A stretch of 64,000 nt of DNA from Wallemia ichthyophaga EXF-994. Lineage: Eukaryota; Basidiomycota; Wallemiomycetes; Wallemiales; Wallemiaceae. This document shows, in pieces, positions 23,691 to 34,789 of this stretch. How positions within the stretch are numbered: the stretch's first letter is position 1; the number at the start of each line of letters is the position of its first letter. The stretch is taken from positions 1 through 64,000 of the forward strand of contig NW_008806287.1 in assembly GCF_000400465.1 (NCBI RefSeq). The letters run 5' to 3'. The notes beneath the pieces were generated by a model. It worked only from the letters and a program-made list of their open reading frames with translations, made no database searches and was not told the DNA's origin. A program made the translations under genes and the position numbers.

Positions 23691-24836
23691 ATGAAATATA
23701 TTAAAATTAGCATATCAGATAAGGTGGCAGTGGTGGAATTGGACAGGTGGGAGTTGAACGCGGGCGCTTGGAATGTTTGCTAACCAAACGCTCTCACCGT
23801 CACCCAGGCAAACCAAGTGAGCCACGGGAGAGCAAGGCGAGACACGCACACTAACATTCTGACACAGGCTAAATGCATTCACGCGCGATATGTGGAGGGA
23901 AATGCGAGACGGTGGGTGGGCGCATGCAACAACACAATTACACTTACACTCACACCGCTCATAGCACTCACGACTATCAATCGCGATGCAGGCGTGCGTG
24001 CGGTCGTGCTTGTAGGTAATGGGAGGGTGTTTACGAGTGGGGTGGATGTGAAGGATGCGATGGCTGCGATGGATAGTATCAGCGGTAAGGCTAAAGCTGA
24101 CGTTGACGGCGACGCTTTGCAGAAAAGCATACAGATTCGCGCATACATCGAAGAGTTCCAAGAGGCCATTACAGCGATAGAAAAATGTGCGGTGCCCGTG
24201 ATAGCCGCGCTGCACGGCCAAGTGGTTGGATTGGGCGTAGACATAGCGTGTGCGTGTGACATACGCTACGCAGCGCGTAGCACACGCTTCAGTGTGAAGG
24301 AGGTGGATCTGGGTTTGGCAGGTGGGTAGAGAACGAGGAGAATTTTCACTGTCTCACATTATCACAACGCACATTGCACCACACACCACATTACACCTCA
24401 CACAGCTGACATAGGCACGCTTCAACGCCTCCCTCGCATTACTGGCAATGATGGTCTCGTCAGGGAGCTGGCATATACGGGCCGTGTGTTTGGGGCAGCT
24501 GAGGCACTGCAGATGGGATTTCTGAGCGGTGTTTCTAGCGCATCTACACGTATGAGTGCATTTCATATGGCTATGTACACAGCCACTGCTATCGCGGAGA
24601 AGTCGCCGGTGGCCGTTATGTCGACCAAGAAAATTCTCGCTTACAGTCGCGATCACAGGTGGGTGGTGGCTTGTGGTGTGTGAGCTGGCAAAGGCTGATG
24701 TGTTTTTAGTGTTGCTGAGGGACTGGCATACACAGCTCAACATAACTCAGTTGCGCTACAGAGTGGAGATGTGGAGGTGGCAGTGAGAGGAATGAGAGAG
24801 GGAAGAAAGGGGGTGTACAGGGATAGTAGGTTGTGA
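23691..24836 (+). CDS. DCI1: delta3,5-delta2,4-dienoyl-CoA isomerase, peroxisomal
   Basis: Six exons (23691-23746, 23808-23816, 23868-23911, 23965-24321, 24406-24658, 24710-24836) sum to 846 nt and 281 residues. Crotonase-fold markers are TKLNAFTRDMWREM, the oxyanion-hole region VFTSGVDVKD, ALHGQVVGLGVDIACACDIRY and VKEVDLGLAADIGTLQRLP, then KSPVAVMSTK and YSRDHSVAEGL. The Asp-containing SGVDV and DIRY/KEVD pattern is that of ECH1/Dci1 enzymes, which reposition double bonds in unsaturated fatty-acid beta-oxidation. The protein ends SRL, a peroxisomal PTS1 signal. The 9-nt second exon is inferred because it restores the D-R-x-x-K-L-N-A spacing; skipping it would delete three residues but keep the frame. 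Confidence 0.88.
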
Positions 24837-24881
24837 TGGTATTTTTATGTATGTACCTGGTATAAAGCCAAAAAAAAAAGC

Positions 24882-25418
24882 TCAATAAAACTCAATTTCA
24901 AGATATAGAAAGGCAATGGACTGAGGATTGAGAATATTCAAACCAGCAGGGTTGAAGGAGGAATAGTTGATGTGGTTTAGGGATTTCTCAAGTGAGGATA
25001 TGTGTTTTTGAAAGTGAGACTGTTTGAACCAACTGAGTGTGTATAAGGACAGTGTGTCGAGGAGGTGATCGAGTACAGCCATCCAGGGATTGAATGCTTG
25101 GAGGAGGATGTTGTTTATATGATCGACGGCAATTTTGAACTCGTCAACACCGATTCTGCCCTCTAATTCCATGGGGAATGTTGATTTGAACTGCCAAACT
25201 TCACCAGCGCGGTAATCTCTATCAAGCCTAATCAATTCACGGGGGAGGTCTATGAGAATCCTATGAGACTGAGGTGTACCGAAGTTTTTGAGATTTATGG
25301 GGGGATTACTGTGAGTACTATGATTACTATGATTACTGTGATTACTATGACTACTATGACTACTAGTGTGACTGCTATTGAAATTACTAGCCTGTTTGCT
25401 TGAATTATCCATAAGCAT
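24882..25418 (-). CDS. ERF4: Erf4-like subunit of Ras palmitoyltransferase
   Basis: This is an intronless 178-residue protein; a second Met at residue 3 is an alternative start. The first 45 residues are a Ser/His/Asn repeat (SNHSNHSNHS). The body carries the Erf4/Golga7 signature: RLDRDYRAGEVWQF, then FPMELEGRIGVDEFK and a helix with DHINNILLQAF, followed by a hydrophobic helix LDHLLDTLSLYTLSWF. In yeast, Erf4 (Shr5) partners the DHHC enzyme Erf2 at the ER/Golgi to palmitoylate Ras. It is divergent from eIF3e with only 20 bp between the start codons. Confidence 0.82.
   Translation of the reverse strand: MLMDNSSKQASNFNSSHTSSHSSHSNHSNHSNHSTHSNPPINLKNFGTPQSHRILIDLPRELIRLDRDYRAGEVWQFKSTFPMELEGRIGVDEFKIAVDHINNILLQAFNPWMAVLDHLLDTLSLYTLSWFKQSHFQKHISSLEKSLNHINYSSFNPAGLNILNPQSIAFLYLEIEFY
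25313..25368 (-). repeat. 9-bp tandem repeat coding Ser-His-Asn
   Basis: Degenerate 9-bp units (on the plus strand GATTACTAT, GATTACTGT, GACTACTAT) encode the SNH/SSH repeats near the Erf4 N-terminus. Such a tract could vary in copy number between strains. Confidence 0.7.
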
Positions 25419-25438
25419 CCTCTTTCAAGAAAACAACG

Positions 25439-26806
25439 ATGGCTCAGGCTCAGGATTTAACGTGGGTAAGTGAATATAAAATAAAATAATAGAAACCCAG
25501 ACTAATAAATTTGAAGCATTTACTCCAATTCTTGGATCGACACTTATCACTCCCACTAGTAAATCACTTGACTGAGTTGGGTATTTACAGCCAGAGTGAT
25601 TTAGTTGAAGCGCAGTATGAGCTGGTTAAGAATACAAACATGGTTGACTACATGGAATCACTCAAACCCGGTAACACTGAAAACCCTGACAAATCCCACT
25701 TAATCCACAAGCAAGAAGATTTTGAAGCCACGAGTGCTGCGATTAGACGGGCGTTAGAGGACCAGGATATTAAATCCCAGATTAGCTCCCACGACAACAC
25801 CAAGAACTGCGAAATCCTCACCTCCAAATTCAATTTACCTGTGTCTTCTTTCGAAGTGCTGTATGAATATGGCACTTTTCAATTCAGCTGTGGTAATTAC
25901 ACAGCTGCTGCCGAGTATTTCTATCACTACAGACTACTATCCACCAACTCAACCACTCTCCTCTCCTCCCTCTGGGGCTTACTCGCTTCTAATATCTTGA
26001 AAGGTTCTTTCGACGACGCTCTCTCGAATTTCAACACCCTTAGAGAGTCTATTGATCGTCAGCAGAACTCTCAAGATAAGGGTACTGTCGTACAATTGCA
26101 ACAGCGTACCTGGCTCTTACACTGGGGTTTGTTCATTTTCTTCAACCACCCACAAGGCCGTGATTTACTTGTCGACCTTCTTTCACACACTGCTTACCTT
26201 AACACCCTCCAAACTGCCTGTCCTTGGTTATTAAGGTACTATGCCACAGCTGTCATTGTTACAAGCAGAAATTCACCCCAACAATCTAAATTGATTAGGG
26301 ATTTAGTTAGAGTGGTTACTATTGAGCACTATCAATACACTGATCCAATTACTAAACTCATTGATGCTCTTTACACTCACTTCGATTTCACTCAAGTTGA
26401 AAAACATCTCAAAGACACTGAAAAGGTCTTTGTACACGATTTCTTCTTATCTTCCCACCATCTCAAACAAGTCTTCTTTAACAACATACGTTTTTACATC
26501 ACACATGCTTACTGTCGTATACACTCGCATGTCAGTGTTGCTGAAGTGGCTAATAAGGTTGGATTAAATGAAGCATCTTTCTTACAGTGGTTGAGTGAGC
26601 AGCCGGAGCAACAAAATGACAATGAAAAGGCATTTATCGTCGCCTCAGACAACACCATCCACATACCTCACAATCAACAATCCATTGTCACTTCCATCCT
26701 CGACAGATCTGCTGCCATTGCTCTACGCTCTCAATCCATCAAGAACGCCCTTGATAGCGCACTCGAGTATCCACCAACACCTTCAGCAGATGTTGAAGTC
26801 AAGTGA
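25439..26806 (+). CDS. INT6: translation initiation factor eIF3 subunit e (PCI domain)
   Basis: Two exons (25439-25461, 25501-26806) give 442 residues, against about 445 in animals. The 39-nt intron uses a GTGGGT donor and joins MAQAQDLT to LINLKHLLQFLDRHLSLPLVNHL, the conserved eIF3e start. Further markers are EAQYELVKNTNMVDY, WGLLASNIL, and a C-terminal PCI domain with VAEVANKVGLNEASFLQWLSE and DRSAAIALRSQSIKNAL. The protein is a scaffold subunit of the eIF3 complex in the cytoplasm. A competing GTAAGT donor 4 nt downstream with an earlier acceptor would leave a 27-nt intron and a poorer N-terminus. Confidence 0.93.
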
Positions 26807-26971
26807 GATGTTTCAGGTTGAAAAGTCTTCAAATTTCAAGCTTCAAGTTCCAAGTTCCAAGTATTTTCACATGCATTTTCTTTCCCCTTTTAATCATCTT
26901 GATAATTTCTTTTCTTCATTTTCATTTTCCATATCTCGTTGCATTCCTCTCGTTGCGTCATAACCACCATC

Positions 26972-27985
26972 ATGACACTGCTTCAATCCACGCACGCAAT
27001 TCTGCCAACAGAAATAAACTCCGCCAACGACCTCCTAGCGTATCACATATACGCCATACTTGTAAGAGCACATGGAAAGCACCAGGTCCAATTCGATGGA
27101 GTGAGCCAAGACGGTGAATCAGAATCCGATAATGAGCAAGATGACGCTATATGTCATGCTATCAGCGTAAACGAGCCACCTAAAGAAATCCGCGTTGTTA
27201 GTCTTGGCGGAATTAGCAGGAGTGTCGTCTGCGTAGATCATAGTGCAGACGACGATATACGTACTCAGGTTCTATCTCTCGATAAATACCTAAATGTTGG
27301 CGCTTTCCCTGTTAAGCGCTCTGCTATCCATCGCGCTTTTCGCTCTCATGATGAATCTTTACAGGAAAGTAAATTGGCTTTGATGGGGAGTGATTTGGAA
27401 GCGGTGCTCTTTAGTGGCGGTGTGGACAGTGCAGGTGGTTTAGGTGGTGTAGCAAGTGCAGAGAGTGGCGGGACTGCTGGCAAGATTGAAAACACTTCAA
27501 ACACCTTGAACGCCTCGAGCACTTGGAATTCATCCACTGCAACCCCTTCACAGCGCTCGTCACAGATAACTGCAGACACGACGCATATGGCACACCCAGC
27601 ACAATCCAACACCCATCCTCTCAACATCGGCAGTGGCGACCTAGATCCTTTCCAGTCGTACACCCATCCACCAGGTTCATCGGGTGCATTCCCTGGCGCA
27701 CAGGGCATGTACCCCACTCGCGAATCTTTCCAATCTTTCCAATCATCCATCCCACCCGGCGCACGCTACGATCCTGTCGCACCCGTTTTTGGTCCTGGTG
27801 GCGGAGTGGGTGTCGGTCGCGGTACTGGCAGCACTGGCACACCCAACCACCCACGTAACCCCCCTTTCTCTCACTCTTTCCCTCCTAACCCTGACTTTGA
27901 CGAGCCTATGCCGCCTGGCAGTGTGAGTTTTAGTCTTTAATATGTCACTCCACTCACGTCATTCCAGTCCAACATGTTTATGTAG
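26972..27985 (+). CDS. PI31-like proteasome regulator
   Basis: Two exons (26972-27922, 27968-27985) give 322 residues. The N-terminal half (about 1-150) is a globular FP-like domain. The C-terminal half is Pro/Gly-rich with the PI31 signature: GSGDLDPF near 235, IPPGARYDPVAPVFGPGG and PNPDFDEPMPPG. The final 18-nt coding exon adds SNMFM, which matches the FDNMFM-like end of PI31 proteins and supports the last intron. PI31 (PSMF1) binds the 20S proteasome and can inhibit or transport it. Without the intron the protein would end VSFSL. Confidence 0.85.
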
Positions 27986-28146
27986 GCATACCTAAGACAG
28001 AATTCACTTCATAACCAAACGCATCAATACAATATAACAAGGCAAATAACGCACACAATAATCAGCTCAACTCAATTCAACTAACTGAATGACTAAGTAA
28101 ACGCATACAACTTTTTCTTGCTTCTTGCATGTGCCTACACTACATA

Positions 28147-31105
28147 CTACATCCACACACTCCAATCCATCACACCCACACTCCTATCTACACGCAAAGC
28201 CATCTCGAGGCGCTGCTTGAGGTGATGGCGGCGATTACGACTTTTGTAGCACATGGCGAGCATGTAGTGAGCTCCTGCGCTGTATCTGTGGAGGTGGTGC
28301 GAATTGCTTGTGAGATGTTCGAGGATACCTTCAACGGCATCTAGTCGTTTCTCACGCGTCATGTTCGCATGTAGATGTGTCGCCACTGCGTCATCCAGCT
28401 CGAATAGAAAGCACGCATATGCGTATTCGCTGTGTAGATGATTATCGTGTGAGTATGAGTGTGAGCTTGAATGTGAATGCTCCGACACAAACTGCGCCTT
28501 AATGAGCGAAGCATTGGCAAGCTTGTATTCCTTCCGTTCGATGCATTGCTTGGCGAGCTATCGAGTGTGAGTATAAGTGCGAGTGTGGTAGTGAGCGTGT
28601 GCATGTCACCAACATAGCAAAATAGCACACGCGCTAGATACCAACCTACCTCGATATACACCCCGCACATTTCACCCATCTCTCCCATTTCGCCAGCCTC
28701 CTCGGCCATATGTAGCGCATGTGCTGCATTCTCCCAGTCGCGTGCGCGGCGGTAGGTCGCAGCACTCATCACCCACAGCGCAACGAGGAGTGAGCGCTCG
28801 TGGCTGGCATACTCGCTCAGTTCCAGCGCCGGTCTGCCCAGCGCGTTTGAATTTCTGTTGCTGTTGTTGTTGCTGTTGCTGTTACTGTTGGTGCGTGTGT
28901 CTGTGGCCACGTCCGTGTGCGACGAGTGCTGTGTCCCCGTCGCACTGTCTGGCACACTCGACACGCGTATACGCGGCAGTGCCTTCTCCGCAGAGTGAGT
29001 GTTGTGCGTGTTGTGTGTGCTTTGTGTATTCTGCACACCCTGTGCACCTCTCGGTTTGCGCAACCTACCCAAGGCCCCACCGACACTCAAGCCGAGGTGC
29101 ATGTGCGGGTGGGGAAGGTGCAACTTCGACTTACGTCTGCTGCTATGAGTGTGAGATGACGGCGTGCTACCAAGGCTATTACGACTGATGCTACCGTCTC
29201 TGCGCAGCTGCGCCTGTCCACTCAATCCACTCAGCCCACTCAGCGCCCCCTCGCTGCCGCTCGCCTTGAGGGGGTAACTATGTGCGTCGTCCGCGAGCAC
29301 CTCCCTGTGCGCACCCTCGAACTGCAGCCCTTGCACGGCCCTCACGAAAGCTGCACTGCGCCAAATTTGCCCAGCGAAGAAAGCGAAGAGCTCCACGTGC
29401 CGCTCGAGAGCGCTCTCCGCACCATCGACTGTCTCAGTGAGGGCGCTCTCAAGCATGAGCAGTTGCATGACCGAGTATGAGCGCGTGACTGACGTCACAG
29501 TAGGAGCGGCGAGCGGGTCATTCGCCCCGTCTGTCCCAGCGCTCAGATCTATAGCGGAACGCACCACAGATAGCGCACCCTCTCCGTCAGACGCACTGAG
29601 CGTGTTCGCTAGCCGGTACCACGCCTCCCAGTCGTACGAGTCATGCGTTAACAATGTCCGCAAAGCTCCCAGTGACCCGCTTGTGTTGTATACCTGCCCA
29701 CACAACCACGCGTGCAGCTTCAGAGCGGGTGCGTGCGAAGGCGTAGATGCTAACACCCCATGCGTCTTCTCGAGCGCCTCACCAAATAGCCTCTCGCGTG
29801 TCGTCGCATCCTCGTCTGCCGGTGGTGTCAGTAAGTGGTAACAAAGGTAAGAGGCAAGTAGTAAGTGAAGTGAGATGCCCGTTACATTGTATACACATCA
29901 CTTCCTGCTTAAAACAACTCACCCTTTTCGGCTTCGTAGGCTAGCAACTGCGCTTGCATGTACACTTTCCGCATGTAGAACGCATCTCTCTCACTCACAC
30001 CGCCGTCCATCATGGATACAACCTCTTTCGCTAGCACCAGCTCACCCCGAGCTAGCAGAAGCGGGATGGCGTCATGGATAGTCTCCAAGTAGACTTCGTC
30101 GCCATCCAAATCCATCACCGTATCCTCGCTTATCGTCTCGTCGTTGTGCAGCGTACGCAGTTGGATATTGACTTTCTTCGCATCCGTCTGGCGACTCTTG
30201 AGCGCGAGCTGGTGGTATATCTCGAAACTCCTCACGGCCAAGTCGGCAGTGATGGGTGTGTCTCTGTTGAGGTAGAAGAGGCAGCGGAAGTTAGACTGCG
30301 AGAGGAAGCTGAAGGCCTGGGCGGAGATGAGGAGGTCGTTGATGACGGGTATTAGGCTGAGTGGCTTCTTGTAGTGCACCCACACGTCAAGCATAGCCTG
30401 CTGGAATTGGAGAATGTGGGTATTGTAGTGGCCTGATTTGGGCGTTGTGAGGTGCTTGGATAGGAGAGAATAGGTCTTGTATAGGAATTCTGTTATAGGG
30501 GTCGGTGGATGAGTGAGTAGAGTTTGTAAATGTCTCAGATGGATATCGACGTTGTTGGAGTGCTTGACAGCGTGTGAGGTTAGGGTGAACTTTGATTCAC
30601 TGTCCAAACCCCCTTCTGATGCGTGCTTTAACGCGTTTAGAATAATGGTATCTGATAAGTGATTGTAGGTGTTGATATTGAGGATTCTCAGGGAATTATC
30701 TGGTACTTGGATCAGTCCTCTCAACATCAAGACATCATTAAATACTTGAAAAAGCTCATTTGCCTCTTTATCGTTGAATTGATTGAGATTTGATGGTTTG
30801 TAGGACATGAATTGGGTGCTAGGCGTATACAGGAGACAGGAATAGTTGTGAATAATGGCGTCATTTGATTGCAAGTGTGAGCCTTGCCTATCGCCGCCAA
30901 TATCCGCCTTCAATAAAACCTCAAACGCCTTCAAATCGTCATCATTCTCTCTGCCGTGCTTCTTCAACTTCCTCAGAAGCTCATTCAAATTGGTAGTCTC
31001 ATCATTCGCCAGTTTAACCAGCAATTCTTTCAAATTCTTATTAAATTTTAGCTCGTTCATGGCACTGGTGGTGGTGGTGGTTTGAGCGTGAGGTGTGCTA
31101 AGCAT
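28147..31105 (-). CDS. TPR-repeat protein resembling Ypp1/TTC7
   Basis: Three exons on the minus strand (31105-29923, 29815-28650, 28557-28147) total 2760 nt, 919 residues, all phases consistent. The first junction joins YEAEK to DEDATTRERLFGEALEKTHGVLA, the second joins VYIE to LAKQCIERKEYKLANASL. Helical TPR-like units run through the protein (DSYDWEAWYRLANTLS, RRARDWENAAHALHMAEEAG, YSAGAHYMLAMCYKSRNRRHHL), broken by a long Ser/Asn-rich insert around residues 570-690. Size and layout recall Ypp1/TTC7, which anchors PI4-kinase at the plasma membrane with Efr3. I cannot point to a diagnostic motif, so the family call is tentative. The Met at 31060 is an alternative start. Confidence 0.6.
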
Positions 31106-31906
31106 ATGGATAAATGCTGAACAACTCGCAGTAATCCACGCCTATGTGGCTTGTAGCCTTGTGCTCTTACTGGGCTGCGGATTTGAGCAGCGTACACGTC
31201 ACTCAGGAAAGGCTATCTGACGCGTTCGCAGTGGTGCGGGAGTATATAGAATATCCAGAGAATCTGGGAATATATGGGAATATCCGATTACAGCAACGGC
31301 TTTTGGATGTTTTGACACACTCACGCACGTACGCGTCTGGAACACAATACAAACAACTTGGCACTGAGATCAAAACCATTTGAAAAGACCAATACGCCTA
31401 TCAGGGAATTCCTACACCTGCTCTAATATACTGCCTTCTTTACTTGGCTCGTATCTGGCTTCTATCCGGCTTAAAGTCAAACTTGAAGCTCTACGGAACA
31501 TCAAGCAATATATAAAGCAATACAGTCCATTGCGTTTCATTAGAAATTAAGCTCCCGCTGCCTTCACGTCATAGCTTTTGTCCTAATGACGTCATCAGAA
31601 TACGCAGGTAGCTGTCAGAAGGCTTATTTCTTCTTCGGATGGTTGAGTGGCCACGCTCTTATTGATAGCCCTCTATTGCTCTTAATATACCCCACAACGG
31701 TCCCCGAGACATCTGACTGCCCTACCAATACGGTACTCGCAGAAGAACCCAGGTAATCCTTTGTCTACGAAACGCAAAGACACCAAAGGATGTAAATTTC
31801 AAAAATTTTTCAATCAAAAATCATTTTTAATCCAATATACTCCGCCGTTTCATTTAAGTTATTACACCTTGGTTTATTTTTAATCAATCACCGAGAAACT
31901 TAAGCA
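31106..31906. other. intergenic region upstream of alcohol dehydrogenase
   Basis: This 800 bp stretch separates two promoters. A 79-codon frame at 31144-31383 is treated as chance. Two CRE-like sites (TCACGTCA at 31564-31571 and TGACGTCA at 31587-31594) and a TATAAA at 31511 are visible. The last 60 bp before the ADH start are AT-rich. Confidence 0.4.
31587..31594. promoter_or_regulatory. perfect CRE/ATF palindrome TGACGTCA
   Basis: The site lies about 315 bp upstream of the ADH start, with a one-base variant (TCACGTCA) 16 bp to its left. bZIP factors of the ATF/CREB class bind this sequence in fungi, often in stress control. Chance occurrence cannot be excluded. Confidence 0.35.
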
Positions 31907-32969
31907 ATGACAGAATTCACAGCATTTAGAGGACAGCACGACGGAACCGTTAAGCAGTCTGTCGGTCGCGTAGACAACCTCGGGAACAAGGATGTTCTCA
32001 TGAAGTTGACTCACGCTGGTCTCTGCTTCACAGACGTGCACTACATCGAAGCTGGCATTGCGCTTGGTCACGAGCCTGTTGCAAAGGTTGTACAGGTTGG
32101 CAGCGACGTTAGACATATTGCAGTCGGCGACACCGTTGGATATGGCTATAACCGTAAGTAGACTTGAGTGCGTAAAGTGTATAGCTAACACGTCTCAAGA
32201 CGGCGCCTGCGACGACTGCGACGAGTGCCGTCTCGGCAACGACACTCTCTGCAACGAGAGAAGAATGTATGGTGAAGTTGACACCGATTTCGGCGGTTTC
32301 GGCGAGTACGCCAAGCTTCATGAGAGATTCGTACACAAGATCCCAGAAGGAATGGCACCAGAACATGCAGCACCATTGCAATGTGCTGGTGCTACCGTCT
32401 TTGCGCCATTCTTAAAGCATGACATCAAGCCAATCCACCGCGTTGGTGTTATTGGTATTGGTGGTCTTGGTCACTTGGCCTTGCAGGTTGCAAACAAGTG
32501 GGGTTGTTCTGTTGGTGCTTTCACTACCTCCGAGAACAAAGTCGCGGAGGCAAAATCATTTGGTGCACACGACGTCATCGTTACGAAGCGCGCAGATGGA
32601 AAATCATTCGTCCCTGAAAACGACGCTGACAAATTCGACTTTATCATCTGCTCCGTCAGCTCTCAAGTCCCTTGGGACGACTACTTTGACTGCCTCAGAC
32701 CACGCGGTCAGATCATCCCACTTGGTGTCGACTTTGGCAAGTTCGAAACTAACAAATACATTTCGCTTCTCGCTAGAGAGAACAAGGTCGGCGGTAACAT
32801 TGTCTCTAACCGCTACCAACACCAAAAGATGCTTGAATTCTGCGCTAGACACGACATCAAGCCTGCTGTTGAGGTTCTTGATCTTAATGAGAAGAACCTT
32901 AACACTGCGTTTGACAGGCTGAAGAAGAACGACGTTCGTTACAGATTCGTCCTCAAGCATCAAGAATAA
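31907..32969 (+). CDS. zinc-dependent alcohol dehydrogenase (intact copy)
   Basis: Two exons (31907-32153, 32200-32969) give 338 residues. The GroES-like domain has the catalytic zinc ligand Cys40 in THAGLCFTDVH and GHEP at 54-57. The junction creates GYNHGACDDCDECRLGNDTLC, whose four cysteines (86, 89, 92, 100) bind the structural zinc. The Rossmann fold shows GIGGLGHLALQ. This layout is that of microbial and yeast-type medium-chain ADHs that interconvert primary alcohols and aldehydes with NAD(P). Preferred substrate and cofactor are not certain. A near-identical but broken copy lies 900 bp downstream. Confidence 0.93.
32322..32614 (+). repeat. 293-bp tract identical to the downstream ADH copy
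   Basis: This internal segment of the intact ADH matches 34251-34543 base for base by eye, while the flanks (exon 1, intron and the start of exon 2) differ at many positions. The sharp borders suggest gene conversion or an assembly merge. Confidence 0.85.
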
Positions 32970-33829
32970 ACGTTGTGAACGTACTGAAAGAAGTGTATTT
33001 ATGATATTATAATTTTATTGATATGTTTTATGCTAAAGTGCAAGTATTCAGGTGTGGTGCAGTCATCTCCCTCTTTTTCGGGTTTTCGGAATCTTGACAT
33101 CCCTTATCGTGCGTCTGGATTCCTCGGAAGTAAGATAATGTTCATGCATTCCTTTTAAAGCAAGAGACCGTCTCAAGGTAATTTCTTATTCTCTTCTCTT
33201 TCCGGAATTAGTTTTCATCCTTCGTACGAGTCGATTTGAGATGGAGCAATGACAAATGATTGTTTTACAAGTGCATTTGAAATTCACTAGCCTATTCCAG
33301 CTCTCTATGTTGGCGAAAAGACTATGCTAATTCGCTAGCATGTCATGGCGTACGATAACCACCGCTTACAATTGCCACCGATTATCCAATCTTCACTGAA
33401 TATCAAGGATAATTCCAATATATTCTTTCAATATGCTCATCGAATCGCCTCGCTCATCAAATCATCTCCTCGGCTCAATCTTTTAGCCATTTATTGCGCT
33501 GCACAAATTTGCACGTCTTCTCTCTTCGCACCTTACCCGGGTACTTCGCTAAACTACAGGAAAGATTCTGGAACACCTTTATAAGCTTTCAAGTATTGTA
33601 ACCAGGCTATGGAAAAAGCTTGTATGCCCATTGAATGCATTTGGAATGCTCCAAAGAAATAGCGCAACACGATATGTCATACAAGTCGATTACGCAACAT
33701 GAGCAAATTTATAAAGGCTTCTCCCTGTTTCGGTCGCTGATAAATCCAAACCAAACCTCCACACAGGGCTTAGTATAAATTTGTTCCCGTTTACCACTCA
33801 GCCTTGAACATAGCATAACACACTGGAAA
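32970..33829. other. intergenic region between the two ADH copies
   Basis: No gene is supported. A 79-codon frame at 33345-33584 shows no motif. A TATAAA at 33711-33716 lies about 115 bp upstream of the second ADH start and is a plausible core promoter element. The sequence does not resemble the promoter of the first ADH by eye. Confidence 0.4.
33711..33716 (+). promoter_or_regulatory. TATA box of the second ADH copy
   Basis: TATAAA sits about 115 bp before the ATG at 33830, within normal range for fungal promoters. Its presence suggests the copy was once, or still is, transcribed. Confidence 0.35.
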
Positions 33830-34250
33830 ATGGTTATGGAATTCAAAGCATTCAGAGGACAACACGATGGTAGTGTTAAGGAGTCTGTCGGACGCGTAGA
33901 TGACATCGGAGACAACGATGTTCTTATCAAATTGACCCACGCAGGTCTTTGCTTCACGGACGTACACCATATTGAATTAGGCAACGCATTGGGACATGAG
34001 CCAACTGGTAACATTGTTGAAACAGGCAAAGATGTTCGCCACTTGAAGGTCGGCGACATGGTCGGATATGGGTACAACCGTGAGTGGAAGTAAACATAAA
34101 GTTATACATTTACTTACCTTCTCAAAAGACGGCTCTTGCGATGACTGCGATGAATGTCGCCTTGGTAATGATACCCTCTGCAATGACAGAAAACTTTACG
34201 GTCAAGTAGACCTCGATTTCGGCGGTTTTGGGGAATACGCCAAGCTTAAC

Positions 34251-34543
34251 GAGAGATTCGTACACAAGATCCCAGAAGGAATGGCACCAGAACATGCAGC
34301 ACCATTGCAATGTGCTGGTGCTACCGTCTTTGCGCCATTCTTAAAGCATGACATCAAGCCAATCCACCGCGTTGGTGTTATTGGTATTGGTGGTCTTGGT
34401 CACTTGGCCTTGCAGGTTGCAAACAAGTGGGGTTGTTCTGTTGGTGCTTTCACTACCTCCGAGAACAAAGTCGCGGAGGCAAAATCATTTGGTGCACACG
34501 ACGTCATCGTTACGAAGCGCGCAGATGGAAAATCATTCGTCCC
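34251..34543 (+). repeat. 293-bp tract identical to upstream ADH
   Basis: This matches 32322-32614 exactly by eye, inside otherwise diverged paralogues. It ends at CGTCCC, after which the two copies differ (GAAAACGAC in the first, AGAGAAAGAG in the second). Confidence 0.85.
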
Positions 34544-34615
34544 AGAGAAAGAGGAGGAGAAGTTCGACTTTATCTTCTGCTCCGTCAGCTCACAAGTCCC
34601 TTGGGACGACTACTT

Positions 34616-34685
34616 GAAAACGACGCTGACAAATTCGACTTTATCATCTGCTCCGTCAGCTCTCAAGTCCCTTGGGACGACTACT
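34616..34685 (+). repeat. 70-bp insert copied from first ADH (32616-32685)
   Basis: It starts GAAAACGACGCTGAC and ends GGGACGACTACT. The copy's own version of the same region (34544-34615) lies immediately upstream, so the region occurs twice in tandem, once from each paralogue. The insert shifts the frame. Confidence 0.85.
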
Positions 34686-34789
34686 CGACTGTCTCAAGGC
34701 TAGAGGTACGATCATCCCACTTGGTGTAGATTTTGGCAAGTTTGAGACCAACAGATATTTCTCTCTCCTCGCTAGAGAGAACAAGGTCG

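Noticed and set aside
23747-23807. tRNA-like hairpin and B-box-like sequence on the minus strand
   Set aside because: The T-arm does not pair, no seven-base anticodon loop with U33 fits, and the segment is exactly the first intron of the dienoyl-CoA isomerase gene.
23747-23867. Single large intron in dienoyl-CoA isomerase, skipping the microexon
   Set aside because: In frame and not impossible, but it deletes three residues from the conserved D-R-x-x-K-L-N-A stretch; kept only as an alternative isoform.
25466-25492. 27-nt intron for eIF3e using the GTAAGT donor
   Set aside because: Too short to splice normally. The GTGGGT donor 4 nt upstream with acceptor at 25500 gives a 39-nt intron and the conserved N-terminus.
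31144-31383. 79-codon frame between the TPR gene and ADH
   Set aside because: No domain, poor start context and no splice partner; treated as chance.
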